Below are positions 1 to 7,165 of a stretch of DNA of 8,912 nucleotides, piece by piece (within the stretch, counting starts at the first letter, position 1; the number at the start of each line of letters is the position of its first letter). The stretch comes from Bacillota bacterium (GTDB lineage: Bacteria; Bacillota_E; Sulfobacillia; Sulfobacillales; Sulfobacillaceae). The stretch covers positions 1 to 8,912 of the forward strand of contig JAKADW010000068.1 of assembly GCA_021820165.1 (NCBI GenBank), written 5' to 3'. The notes below the pieces were generated by a model. That model was not told the origin of the DNA, did not search any database, and was given only the letters and a program-made list of their open reading frames with translations. Made by a program: the position numbers and the translations under genes.

Positions 1-1132
1 TCACGCGAGACAAAAGAGCAGCGGTACGAGAAAGGTCGGGTGCCGCTAGACCATCCAGGGCATAACGGCCAAGCCGCATAACACGAGCGTCCGGGGTTTC
101 CTGGCTCATGACCAGGGCGGTGTTCAAATACATCTGTGTGTGTTGAAGCTCCTCGTCTCCAGGTCCGTCTTGCGTCAATTTTTCAAGCTCCTCGAAAAGA
201 GCGCTCAACGCATCGGGGACCTTTTCAGGGCCGAGGCTGAGGTAGGTAGTCATGTCGCCAAAATCCGTCTCCGGAGCATATTGGGTTCCCACCGAATAGA
301 CTAAGCCTTCGTCTTCACGAAGTCGTTGCCAAAGGCGAGAGGAATTCTGTCCCCCGAGAAGGCTCGCCACCACCAGCGCGCGGGCGTAATCCGGATGGTA
401 TCGTCCCGGAGCGGGTACCCCGAGCGCAAGCTTCACCTGTTCCCACTCCTCCACCCGCTCGACTTGGTCAAACTGATGGGGCGGGACGGCACGACGGCGC
501 GGCAGGCAAGATAGGGCTGAGGGCGTCTGAAAATCCTGTTGGGAAGCCTCTAAAATCACCTCGCGGGCTCCTCCGGATACCGCCAACACCATGTTGTCGG
601 GTCGGTACCAACGGTGATAAAAACGGCGGAGATTCGCGGCGTCAATCCCTTTCAGGGTTTCGGGCGTGCCGAGGATATCATGGGTAAAGGCGGGATCCCG
701 GTATAATGCTTCTGTAATCAAGGTGTCCACCACGTCGTCCGGGTCGTCAAGGCTTTCGTTCATCTCCTCGACCACCACTCCCTTTTCCCGATCCAGGTCC
801 TCGTCTCGAAGCCATGGCTCGCACACCAGGTCGGCCAGCAAGCGATAGGCGGAGAGCGCCTCACTATCGAGAACTTTGGCGTGAAAGCAGGTGTAATCCC
901 GGGTGGTGAAGGCATTGATGTCGGCTCCTAGCCGGTCCATGTGACGGGCAATGGCACGCTGCCCTCGGCTGGCCGCGCCTTTGAAGACCAGATGTTCTAA
1001 CAGATGGGCCATACCCCACTCGTGGAGCTGCTCGTCGCGACTGCCTACGGCTACGAAGAACGCCAACGCCGTGGTACCGACCGATGCGGTGTCATCAAAG
1101 GCCAGGGTTAGGCCAGAGCTTAGTGTTGTCAT
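1..1132 (-). CDS. mlpA: M16 family zinc metallopeptidase (MlpA/YmxG-like), C-terminus cut by window edge
   Basis: Reading leftward from the ATG at 1132 gives 377 codons with no stop before the window edge; the family is usually about 410-420 residues, so roughly 40 are missing. The inverted zinc motif HLLEH is at residues 43-47 (H43, E46, H47). The third ligand candidate is E123 in VVVEEMNES, about 75 residues later, as expected for M16. The second, inactive-type half carries the family's Arg/Tyr pair in LWQRLREDEGLVYS (R272, Y279). No signal peptide is visible, so the enzyme is probably cytoplasmic. By family it is a peptidase related to mitochondrial processing peptidase; the bacterial substrate is not known to me. 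It lies 47 nt after ylxY, as mlpA follows ylxY in Bacillus subtilis. The start is uncertain: MTTLSSGLTL fits family N-termini, but the only Shine-Dalgarno-like stretch lies about 16 nt upstream, in a hairpin loop. Confidence 0.93.
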   Translation of the reverse strand, partial: MTTLSSGLTLAFDDTASVGTTALAFFVAVGSRDEQLHEWGMAHLLEHLVFKGAASRGQRAIARHMDRLGADINAFTTRDYTCFHAKVLDSEALSAYRLLADLVCEPWLRDEDLDREKGVVVEEMNESLDDPDDVVDTLITEALYRDPAFTHDILGTPETLKGIDAANLRRFYHRWYRPDNMVLAVSGGAREVILEASQQDFQTPSALSCLPRRRAVPPHQFDQVERVEEWEQVKLALGVPAPGRYHPDYARALVVASLLGGQNSSRLWQRLREDEGLVYSVGTQYAPETDFGDMTTYLSLGPEKVPDALSALFEELEKLTQDGPGDEELQHTQMYLNTALVMSQETPDARVMRLGRYALDGLAAPDLSRTAALLSRV

Positions 1133-1137
1133 CAGGT

Positions 1138-1172
1138 TGATAGGAGCATCCCCCTCGTCTATGCGCCTATCA
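1138..1172 (-). promoter_or_regulatory. Hairpin ahead of the M16 peptidase start, ribosome-binding-like sequence in its loop
   Basis: The two arms 1138-1149 and 1161-1172 pair over 12 positions with one mismatch (1145/1165): a 7-bp outer stem (TGATAGG with CCTATCA) and a 4-bp inner stem (GCAT with ATGC). The 11-nt loop (1150-1160) reads AGACGAGGGGG on the transcribed strand and holds the only purine-rich ribosome-binding-like sequence before the gene. The hairpin ends 5 nt before the ATG at 1132. No T-run follows, so it is not a normal terminator. A role in presenting or limiting the ribosome site is inference; a DNA-binding-protein operator is an alternative. Confidence 0.5.
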
Positions 1173-1179
1173 TATCACC

Positions 1180-1920
1180 TTATTCGTCGGTACGGGGAGT
1201 TCCGGAGCGGAGAAGGGTGCTCACGGTGACGAGCTGGTACCCTTGGCCCTTCAAGGTCCTAATGATTTGCGGAAGTGCCTCAACCGTCCGATCTGTAGGG
1301 TGCATGAGAACGAGTCCCCCTTTTTGTGCATGTCTGGCAACCTTATTCACCATATAGGAGACAGAGGATGAGGGCCGCCAATCGATGGTGTCGATGGTCC
1401 ACATCACAAGCGTCATATGTGCGGCTTGCGCACCGGAGAGAACTGTCTGGTTAAATTCGCCGTAAGGAGGTGCGTACACCGTGGGGCGAGCCTGAGCGAT
1501 GGCTTCGATGATGCGATTTGTCCGGGTGATGTCTTCAACCACCCCCTGAAAGCCCAGGGAATTAGGATGACGATGGTTCCAGCCGTGATTACCGATTTCG
1601 TCGCCATCTTGCCGCATGAGTCGCACCAGGTTCGGGTGAGCCTCGGCCCAGGCTCCGCCGACCATGAAGGTGGCCGGCACATGGGCATCTTTCAACTCCG
1701 CTAACAATTTGGGAACGTGTTCGGTCCCCCACACTACGTTGATGGTCAGCGCCATAAATGGTTTGGACGTCTCCACACGGTAGACCGGAATCGGCTTTTG
1801 GCTGGGAGCAATGGTTGCATGGAGCCGCGGATTAATGAGCCAAGCGGCTAGCACCAAAGCGATCACCAACAGCAATAGTCGGCTCATGGGCCCTCGTAAT
1901 GAAATCACCCGGAAGTGCAT
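1180..1920 (-). CDS. ylxY: YlxY-like polysaccharide deacetylase family protein (CE4 fold), membrane-anchored
   Basis: 246 residues. A basic N-terminus followed by a hydrophobic stretch at about residues 13-30 looks like an uncleaved membrane anchor or signal peptide, so the domain should face outward. The NodB/CE4 domain covers about residues 55-240. The HxxxH metal pair is kept (NHGWNH, H112 and H116), as are the late DTIDW (177-181) and LVLMH (203-207) segments. Motif 1, usually TFDDG or, in the PdaB relatives, TFDISWG, reads TINVVWG, so Asp is replaced by N61. Motif 3 reads APPYG with Ala where Arg is usual. I therefore doubt normal deacetylase activity. Neighbours match B. subtilis pnpA-ylxY-mlpA, which supports the YlxY name. 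The start at 1920 is preferred because AGGGGGG (1927-1933) lies 6 nt upstream; Met12 (1887) is the alternative and would still keep the hydrophobic segment. Confidence 0.9.
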   Translation of the reverse strand: MHFRVISLRGPMSRLLLLVIALVLAAWLINPRLHATIAPSQKPIPVYRVETSKPFMALTINVVWGTEHVPKLLAELKDAHVPATFMVGGAWAEAHPNLVRLMRQDGDEIGNHGWNHRHPNSLGFQGVVEDITRTNRIIEAIAQARPTVYAPPYGEFNQTVLSGAQAAHMTLVMWTIDTIDWRPSSSVSYMVNKVARHAQKGGLVLMHPTDRTVEALPQIIRTLKGQGYQLVTVSTLLRSGTPRTDE

Positions 1921-1926
1921 CGAGAT

Positions 1927-1933
1927 CCCCCCT
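1927..1933 (-). promoter_or_regulatory. Ribosome binding site of ylxY
   Basis: The transcribed strand reads AGGGGGG, 6 nt before the ATG at 1920. It is the main reason for choosing this start over the internal Met at 1887, whose upstream GAGGG sits very close to the codon. The same G-run could pair with the C-run at 1969-1972 (see the intergenic hairpin). Confidence 0.6.
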
Positions 1934-1936
1934 AGT

Positions 1937-1959
1937 TGTCCCTATGCGGCACAGGGACA
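1937..1959 (-). promoter_or_regulatory. Intergenic RNA hairpin between the GH15 gene and ylxY
   Basis: Arms 1937-1946 and 1950-1959 form a 10-bp stem with a 3-nt loop. One pair (1944/1952) is a G-U wobble in the minus-strand RNA but an A-C mismatch in plus-strand RNA, so the structure favours the transcribed direction. No T-run follows, so a simple intrinsic terminator is unlikely. The flanks 1922-1929 and 1969-1976 can also pair (GAGA with TCTC, then one mismatch, then CCC with GGG), which would cover part of the ylxY ribosome binding site. It may be an RNA-processing or stability element or a translation control; the function is inference. Confidence 0.45.
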
Positions 1960-1976
1960 GGGTAGAACGGGGTCTC

Positions 1977-3749
1977 CTATCGGACAAGAGGCTCGAGGAG
2001 ACGATCCCCGGCGACCAGCCGCCGGCGGTCGCTTAATGTGGTCACCAGCCCCACGTGGGGGAAGAGTTGCGGAAAGTTGCCGCGTGGCTCGCCGCTCTGA
2101 ACGTCCACGTGTTCGGCAAAGAGCTTTAAATCGGTAGCCACTTCCAGTTGTCGGGCAAATATGGCGTCGGCACGGGCCAGGTCACCTCGTAAAAGATAGA
2201 CGCGGGCAAGCCAGAAACCCGCCAAGGTGAACGGGTGGAGAGCCGGCCCGAGGTTGTCTTGACGGTATCGGAAGACCAAGCCGTCATGCACCAACTCGGT
2301 TTCAATGGCTTCAAGTGTGCGCTGAAATGTCGGGTGGTTCACATCGACGAATCCGTATAGCGGCAACGTCAAGAGGGCAGCATCCGTTTGGGAGGACCGG
2401 CGGGATTGCGGAAATCGACCCAGGCCCGAGGCCTCCTTCAGCTCCCATACGGACCGTTCGACCTGGAGACGCCCCTGCTGCCACCGCATGGCCAAGTCGG
2501 GCCGGTTGAGAACTTCCTCGGCTAGCCGCTCGGCGGCCGCCAATCCCACCCAGCAAAGCACCCGCGAGTGGACAAACTCATCCGTAAACCCGCGAAATTC
2601 CCAAAGTGAGGCATCGGCTTGGTGCCAACCGGCGAGAATCCACTCGGCCACCGACTGAATCGCCCCCCAATAGTCTCGTACAAAGCTGCGGTCCCCGGTC
2701 ATTCGCCAGTATCGCCACACGACCCACAAGATTTCCCCTTCGACGTCCAACTGCAATTGGCGACTGGCCGCGTTGCCCACCCGCACGGGACGGCTGCCAC
2801 GATGCCCTGCCATCCAGCGAAGTTCCCGCTCACCGTGCGCCAGGGTTCCGTCGACGCGGACAAAGGGACTGGGATAGGGCTTATCAACCAGATCGGTGAC
2901 ATTAAAAATGAACTCAAGAAACTGGCGGCAGCTCGCCGTATCTCCCGCCAACAGGAGAGCTTCGGCACCATATGCGCCATCCCGTACCCAAACATAGCGG
3001 TAGTCCCACTGCCGCTCTTCACCAATAATTTCGGGAAGAGAGGTGGTTGCAGCAGCCACCAGCGCCCCATTGTTCCGATACGTGAGCGCACGAATCACGC
3101 GCATGCTCTGGTTAAACCATTCGGACCAAGGTCCATCATACGAAACACGTTGCTCCTGCCAGTAACGGGTCGTGGCCGCTTCCATCGCGTCTACCGACCC
3201 TAGTGGCACCGCTCGGTCGCCCGCGCGATCTTCCGCATAGCGGATGACCACATCCACCACACCGGGACCGATTTCCCACACATCGAGTTCGGGACTGGGC
3301 CTGGCCGCCCCCGCGATTTCGAGAACGAGGCCCTCTCGCCCCTCCGGGGAATAAAAGAGGGCCCCGTTCTGCCGCGGAACCACCGATGCCCTCCGGGAGC
3401 CAAACACGAAGGTGGGTCGGCACACCAATTGCAGGGGTATAGCGGAATGAAGGCGCCGTACAAAGATGTCACGTCCCAAAGGTAAAAAATCGATCCAATT
3501 CGCGTGGCCCGCCGCCGACCGCACGGAGGTTTCTAGAATCAAGGTGCCGTCCCGATAATGCTGGTGGGCTTCCACGATCCGCCCCCTGGGAAGCGTGGAG
3601 AAGAATCCCCCGTGCCTTGGGTCCAAAAGACGGCAAAAGGCCGCATCACTATCAAAACGCGGCCAAGGAAGCCATTCCAATATGCCCAACGGGGATACCA
3701 ATGCGGTGGTCACCCGATTGGATAAGAAACCGTAGAAGGGCTCGCGCAC
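1977..3749 (-). CDS. Glycoside hydrolase family 15 protein (glucoamylase- or trehalase-type), cytoplasmic
   Basis: 590 residues, usual length for bacterial GH15 enzymes of the two-part type: an N-terminal beta-rich domain (about 1-200) and an (alpha/alpha)6 catalytic barrel (about 215-585). Family hallmarks are FDSDAAFCRLL near residue 32, AAATTSLPE with WDYRYVWVRD (232-257), RPVRVGNAASRQLQLD (320-335) and GNFPQLFPHVGL (557-568). The likely catalytic acid is E384 in LWEFRG and the likely base is E546 in LFAEH. GH15 members hydrolyse alpha-glucosidic bonds with inversion and release beta-glucose; known substrates include starch dextrins and trehalose. The sequence alone does not let me choose between them. 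There is no signal peptide, so an internal substrate (dextrin, glycogen or trehalose) is likely. The start is GTG at 3749, with AGGAGG 7 nt upstream. The gene begins 2 nt after the nfo stop, implying co-transcription. This family is not part of the usual pnp-ylxY neighbourhood. Confidence 0.92.
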   Translation of the reverse strand: MREPFYGFLSNRVTTALVSPLGILEWLPWPRFDSDAAFCRLLDPRHGGFFSTLPRGRIVEAHQHYRDGTLILETSVRSAAGHANWIDFLPLGRDIFVRRLHSAIPLQLVCRPTFVFGSRRASVVPRQNGALFYSPEGREGLVLEIAGAARPSPELDVWEIGPGVVDVVIRYAEDRAGDRAVPLGSVDAMEAATTRYWQEQRVSYDGPWSEWFNQSMRVIRALTYRNNGALVAAATTSLPEIIGEERQWDYRYVWVRDGAYGAEALLLAGDTASCRQFLEFIFNVTDLVDKPYPSPFVRVDGTLAHGERELRWMAGHRGSRPVRVGNAASRQLQLDVEGEILWVVWRYWRMTGDRSFVRDYWGAIQSVAEWILAGWHQADASLWEFRGFTDEFVHSRVLCWVGLAAAERLAEEVLNRPDLAMRWQQGRLQVERSVWELKEASGLGRFPQSRRSSQTDAALLTLPLYGFVDVNHPTFQRTLEAIETELVHDGLVFRYRQDNLGPALHPFTLAGFWLARVYLLRGDLARADAIFARQLEVATDLKLFAEHVDVQSGEPRGNFPQLFPHVGLVTTLSDRRRLVAGDRLLEPLVR

Positions 3750-3751
3750 GC

Positions 3752-4588
3752 CTACTCCTCCTGGGAAACCTCCTGAATGACGGCGATGTCTTGTTGTCGT
3801 TGTTGAATGTCACGTCCCGGCGTCTCCAGTACCAAGGGACAAGCGCTTCTCTCCGCCCAGCGCACCAGCGCCCAGAGGGCCTCACGGCCCAAACACCCGC
3901 TCAGTAAGTGCGCATGCCGATCACGACGCGACGCCACAGGGTAGAGGCTATCATTTAAGTGTATGCCGCGGATGCGATCGATGCCCACGGTCTTATCGAC
4001 ACACTCTAGCAAGCGGTCGACATCGTCCGCCCCTGTCAACCGATGTCCAAAGGCCATGGCGTGAGCCGTATCGAGCATCAACCCGACGCGCCGCGTCTTG
4101 CCAATGGCCAGGAAGATCCGCTTCAATTCCTCAAAATCTCCGCCGATCTCGCGCCCTTGACCGGCCGTGTTTTCGACCAATACCCGGCCCGGTGCCGCCA
4201 ACATCGCTTCTAGCGTCCCAGCGAAGGTGACGACCGCCTGCTCGCGCCGGGTGGCATCCTGCCAGTGGCCGGGATGAACCACGACGAAGTCGCCGGATAA
4301 TCGTTTGGCCCGGCGCATTTCCTGTTTCAATGTGGCCCGTGCACGCTCGACCATAGCCGTATCTAAGGCGGCGGGATTCACAAAATAGGGCGCGTGGATA
4401 TATAGCACCTCAATGCCAGATTCGCGGAGCAGCGGCTTTAAGGAGTCTTGAGGCGGCAAGGCTTTGCCCTGGCCCCCTACTGGATTTCGGCTGAACACTT
4501 GTAACGAACGAAGGCCGGCTTGGCCGGCCTCCCGTATTACCACGTCGTATCCGCGCGCTTGGGATAGCTGCGCCCCGAGTCGAATCAC
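3752..4588 (-). CDS. nfo: Endonuclease IV (AP endonuclease family 2)
   Basis: 278 residues, the normal size of endonuclease IV (E. coli Nfo is about 285). The enzyme cuts DNA 5' of abasic sites in base-excision repair, using a TIM barrel with three zinc ions. All nine zinc ligands known from E. coli Nfo can be matched: H65 ([10 protein letters not shown]), H105 (VVHPGH), E139 (VENTAGQG), D173 and H176 (LDTAHA), H210 (GIHLNDS), D223 and H225 (DRHAH), and E255 (LETPG). The protein should therefore be active. The start is GTG at 4588, which overlaps the pnp stop as GTGA; no good Shine-Dalgarno sequence lies just before it, so translation probably depends on ribosomes finishing pnp. It is followed after 2 nt by the GH15 gene. 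Small departures from the usual motifs (AMAFGH after [11 protein letters not shown] after DRHAH) do not touch ligands. Confidence 0.95.
   Translation of the reverse strand: MIRLGAQLSQARGYDVVIREAGQAGLRSLQVFSRNPVGGQGKALPPQDSLKPLLRESGIEVLYIHAPYFVNPAALDTAMVERARATLKQEMRRAKRLSGDFVVVHPGHWQDATRREQAVVTFAGTLEAMLAAPGRVLVENTAGQGREIGGDFEELKRIFLAIGKTRRVGLMLDTAHAMAFGHRLTGADDVDRLLECVDKTVGIDRIRGIHLNDSLYPVASRRDRHAHLLSGCLGREALWALVRWAERSACPLVLETPGRDIQQRQQDIAVIQEVSQEE
3757..3762 (-). promoter_or_regulatory. Ribosome binding site of the GH15 gene, inside the nfo 3' end
   Basis: A perfect AGGAGG lies 7 nt before the GTG start at 3749 and is contained in the last codons of nfo. It fixes the GTG as the start and makes translational coupling with nfo likely. 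Confidence 0.75.
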
Positions 4589-6801
4589 CGGCCGTCGCGT
4601 CGGGGCCCGGGACCCCCGGGTCCGCTCCTCCGGGGCGGTCGGTTACCCGCCTGTCGATCAGGCCGGGGCCCATTAGCGCCCAAAGGCACCGCCTCAAGGC
4701 CCTCCGGACGCGGCAACAATTCTTTGTGAGAAAGGTTAATCCGTCCCATGTTGTCAATCTCGACCACCTTAACCTCCACCATGTCGCCAGGTTGTACCAC
4801 GTCTTCCACCTTGGCGACCCGTTGATGGGCCAATTGGGAAATATGCACCAGACCTTCTTTGCCAGGGAGAATTTCGACAAAGGCGCCAAAGTTCATCAAG
4901 CGGGTCACACGGCCGGTATAGATTTGTCCAACCTCAACGCTTCGGGTGAGGTCGTGAATCATGGCCATGGCCCGTTCGCCGGCTTCTTGGTTGATGGCTG
5001 CGATGTAAATGGTGCCATCATCCTGAATGTCGATGTCCACTTTCTTGTCGCCTACTTTAGTGGCATCAATAATCTTATTGATGGTCTTCCCCCCGGGTCC
5101 AATTACTTCCCGAATCTTATCCGGATCGATATGAATGGTGACAATCCGTGGGGCGTGCGGAGAGAGCTCCGTGCGGGGTGCGGGGATAACCCCAAGCATC
5201 CGCTCGAGAATAAAAAGACGGGCGTCGCGAGCCTGTGCCAAAGCCTGCTCCAAGATCTGCCGCTCCAGGCCATGGATCTTGATGTCCATTTGGATCGCGG
5301 TAATCCCCTCTTCGGTGCCAGCGACTTTAAAGTCCATGTCACCCAAGAAATCTTCCAGCCCCTGAATGTCGGTCAGCACGGCGTAGCCTTCGTCATCCTT
5401 CACCAATCCCATGGCGATTCCGGCCACGGGCGCTTTTATGGGCACGCCGCCATCCATCAGCGCGAGCGTGCTACCACAGACCGAAGCCATGGAGCTGGAT
5501 CCGTTCGATTCTAGAATATCGGAGACCAACCGTAAGGCGTACGGAAACTCCTCTTCGGAAGGAATCACCGGTTCCAAGGCCCGTTCCGCAAGCGCGCCAT
5601 GACCAATGGCGCGTCGGTTGGGCCCTCGCATCGGACCGGCCTCCCCAGTGGCGAAGGGGGGGAAGTTGTAATGGTGCATGTACCGTTTGGAATCTTCCTC
5701 GCCGATGCCATCCAACATCTGTTGATCGGAAAGGGGTCCTAATGTCATCGCCGTTAATGCTTGGGTTTGTCCACGGGTAAAAAGCCCAGTACCATGGACT
5801 CGCGGCAACACTCCCACTTGAATAGTGAGCGGGCGAATCTCCGTAAAGCTACGGCCATCCGGACGAATCTTTTCGTGGACAATCGCGTACCGGACCACTT
5901 TCTTCAACTGCTTCTTTAATACCGCCGGAATTAATCCGGCCTCGTCCGGAAATTCCTCCTCCAAGACGGTGGTTACGTGCTGGTTAACGGTATCAATATG
6001 TTCCTCGCGCGTCGCTTTGTCGGCAGAGCGCATGGCCTCCTTGAGACGCTCCTCGGCCAGTTCCTTTGCCCGCGCCACCAATTCCGGAGTGGGAAGATAG
6101 AGGGGATAGTCGCGCTTCTGCGTGCCCGCCTCACTTTGAAATTCCCGAATTCCTTCGACAATCCGTTGGATTTCCTCATGTCCAAAGAGAATCGCATTCA
6201 ACATGGTGGTTTCGTCGACCTCGGACGCTCCTGCCTCGATCATCAGGACCGCCTCCGCGGTCCCAGCAATCATTAGCTTCAGTCGGCTCCGATTGGCCTC
6301 GTCGGATGTGGGGTTAATCACCAGCGACCCGTCTATCAACCCGACTTCCACCGCCCCCATGGGCCCTGCAAAAGGAATATCACTTAAGGAGAGGGCGGCC
6401 GACGCACCAATCATGCCGCACACTTCGGGAGAATGATCGTGATCGACGGAGAGGATGCTCGCCACCACGTGAACATCGTTCCGAAAGCCCTCCGGGAATA
6501 GAGGGCGGATCGGCCGGTCAGTTAACCGCGCGGCTAAAATCGCCTTTTCGCTCGGACGCCCCTCCCGCTTAATATACCCGCCGGGAATTTTGCCCACGGC
6601 ATACATGCGCTCTTCAAAGTCCACTGTCAGTGGGAAAAAATCAATGCCAAGGCGTGGCGACTTTGAGGCCACCGCCGTCACCAACACCCGGGTGTCGCCA
6701 TAGCTCACCAGCACGGCGCCATTTGCCTGCCGGGCCATGCGACCCGTTTCCAGCGTCATGGGCCGTCCACCAACGATAATCTCTTTTGTATGGATTTCCA
6801 T
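4585..6801 (-). CDS. pnp: Polyribonucleotide nucleotidyltransferase (PNPase)
   Basis: 738 residues, full length. PNPase degrades RNA 3' to 5' with phosphate, as a trimer in the cytoplasm, and takes part in mRNA decay and RNA quality control. Domains in order: first RNase PH-like core (about 10-220), an all-helical linker domain (about 240-310), the second, catalytic RNase PH core (about 312-540), KH domain (about 552-612, GPGGK at 568-572), and S1 domain (about 622-694). Catalytic residues equivalent to E. coli D486, D492 and K494 are D484, D490 and K492 in [11 protein letters not shown]. Phosphate and RNA site motifs TRGQTQ and SNGSSS are present. The last 40 or so residues form a Pro/Gly/Arg-rich, positively charged tail, probably disordered. 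The ATG at 6801 fits family N-termini; its purine-rich site (GGGGGA) is about 12 nt upstream, rather far. It follows rpsO by 68 nt, a very conserved pairing. Confidence 0.98.
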   Translation of the reverse strand: MEIHTKEIIVGGRPMTLETGRMARQANGAVLVSYGDTRVLVTAVASKSPRLGIDFFPLTVDFEERMYAVGKIPGGYIKREGRPSEKAILAARLTDRPIRPLFPEGFRNDVHVVASILSVDHDHSPEVCGMIGASAALSLSDIPFAGPMGAVEVGLIDGSLVINPTSDEANRSRLKLMIAGTAEAVLMIEAGASEVDETTMLNAILFGHEEIQRIVEGIREFQSEAGTQKRDYPLYLPTPELVARAKELAEERLKEAMRSADKATREEHIDTVNQHVTTVLEEEFPDEAGLIPAVLKKQLKKVVRYAIVHEKIRPDGRSFTEIRPLTIQVGVLPRVHGTGLFTRGQTQALTAMTLGPLSDQQMLDGIGEEDSKRYMHHYNFPPFATGEAGPMRGPNRRAIGHGALAERALEPVIPSEEEFPYALRLVSDILESNGSSSMASVCGSTLALMDGGVPIKAPVAGIAMGLVKDDEGYAVLTDIQGLEDFLGDMDFKVAGTEEGITAIQMDIKIHGLERQILEQALAQARDARLFILERMLGVIPAPRTELSPHAPRIVTIHIDPDKIREVIGPGGKTINKIIDATKVGDKKVDIDIQDDGTIYIAAINQEAGERAMAMIHDLTRSVEVGQIYTGRVTRLMNFGAFVEILPGKEGLVHISQLAHQRVAKVEDVVQPGDMVEVKVVEIDNMGRINLSHKELLPRPEGLEAVPLGANGPRPDRQAGNRPPRRSGPGGPGPRRDGR

Positions 6802-6844
6802 AGGTTCTTAAGTTCCCCCTACCATGCTTCGCACGTTCCGCTTG

Positions 6845-6871
6845 AACAAAAGAGCGGGAGATTCCCGCTCT
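6845..6871 (-). terminator. Terminator-like hairpin at the end of rpsO
   Basis: Arms 6851-6859 and 6863-6871 form a perfect 9-bp stem (AGAGCGGGA with TCCCGCTCT) with a 3-nt loop. On the transcribed strand it is followed by TTTGTT. The stem starts within the rpsO stop codon (6870-6872). This has the shape of a Rho-independent terminator, with a short, interrupted U-tract, so partial read-through into pnp is plausible. In E. coli the rpsO-pnp junction also carries a terminator and an RNase III site controlling pnp. Whether this hairpin does either job is inference. Confidence 0.65.
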
Positions 6872-7139
6872 ATCGACGTAAGCCTAGCCGCTGAATCACC
6901 GCGTGATAGCGCTCGTTATCCCGGTCTTTGAGATAATTTAGCAACGCACGGCGATGCCCTACCATCTTCAACAACCCACGACGGGAGTGATGGTCCTTCT
7001 TGTGTGTTTTCAGGTGCTCGGTAAGTTCCTTAATGCGCGTGGTTAGAAGCGCAATTTGAACTTCCGGCGACCCCGTGTCCGATTCATGCAGCCGGTAAGC
7101 CGCAATGATGGCCTGCTTCTTGTCCTCTTCCAGGGCCAT
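6870..7139 (-). CDS. rpsO: 30S ribosomal protein S15
   Basis: 89 residues, the exact usual size of bacterial S15. S15 binds the central domain of 16S rRNA early in small-subunit assembly and takes part in a bridge to the large subunit. The four-helix protein is recognised by [13 protein letters not shown] (21-33), the loop [12 protein letters not shown] (46-57), [10 protein letters not shown] (61-70), and the C-terminal RLGLRR. The start at 7139 is supported by AAGGGAGG at 7147-7154, 7 nt upstream. It lies 26 nt after the small unknown gene and 68 nt before pnp. The TAG stop is part of a terminator-like stem. Confidence 0.98.
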   Translation of the reverse strand: MALEEDKKQAIIAAYRLHESDTGSPEVQIALLTTRIKELTEHLKTHKKDHHSRRGLLKMVGHRRALLNYLKDRDNERYHAVIQRLGLRR

Positions 7140-7146
7140 CGCACAA

Positions 7147-7154
7147 CCTCCCTT
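7147..7154 (-). promoter_or_regulatory. Ribosome binding site of rpsO
   Basis: AAGGGAGG on the transcribed strand, 7 nt before the ATG. It is one of the strongest sites in the window, as expected for a ribosomal protein gene. Confidence 0.7.
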
Positions 7155-7165
7155 CTCAGAAAAAC

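Noticed and set aside
1133..1149. Five-codon mini-frame (MLLST) whose TGA overlaps the M16 ATG
   Set aside because: The G-rich sequence directly touches its ATG, too close to act as a ribosome site; such short frames occur by chance.
1164..1182. TATGAT as a possible -10 promoter element ahead of the M16 gene
   Set aside because: No acceptable -35 element is found 16-18 nt upstream, and the bases are better explained by the hairpin stem.
2619..3203. 194-codon plus-strand open frame antisense to the GH15 gene
   Set aside because: Shadow of the GH15 coding sequence; no family features and no ribosome binding site that stands out.
4726..5514. 262-codon plus-strand open frame antisense to pnp
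   Set aside because: It lies wholly inside a clearly real pnp gene, its protein is His/Asn/Gly-rich with no recognisable motif, and GC-rich genes often leave long open antisense frames.
6825..6851. Possible pnp promoter (TTGTTC, 17 nt, CATGGT)
   Set aside because: Only about half of the consensus positions match in each box, too weak to report.
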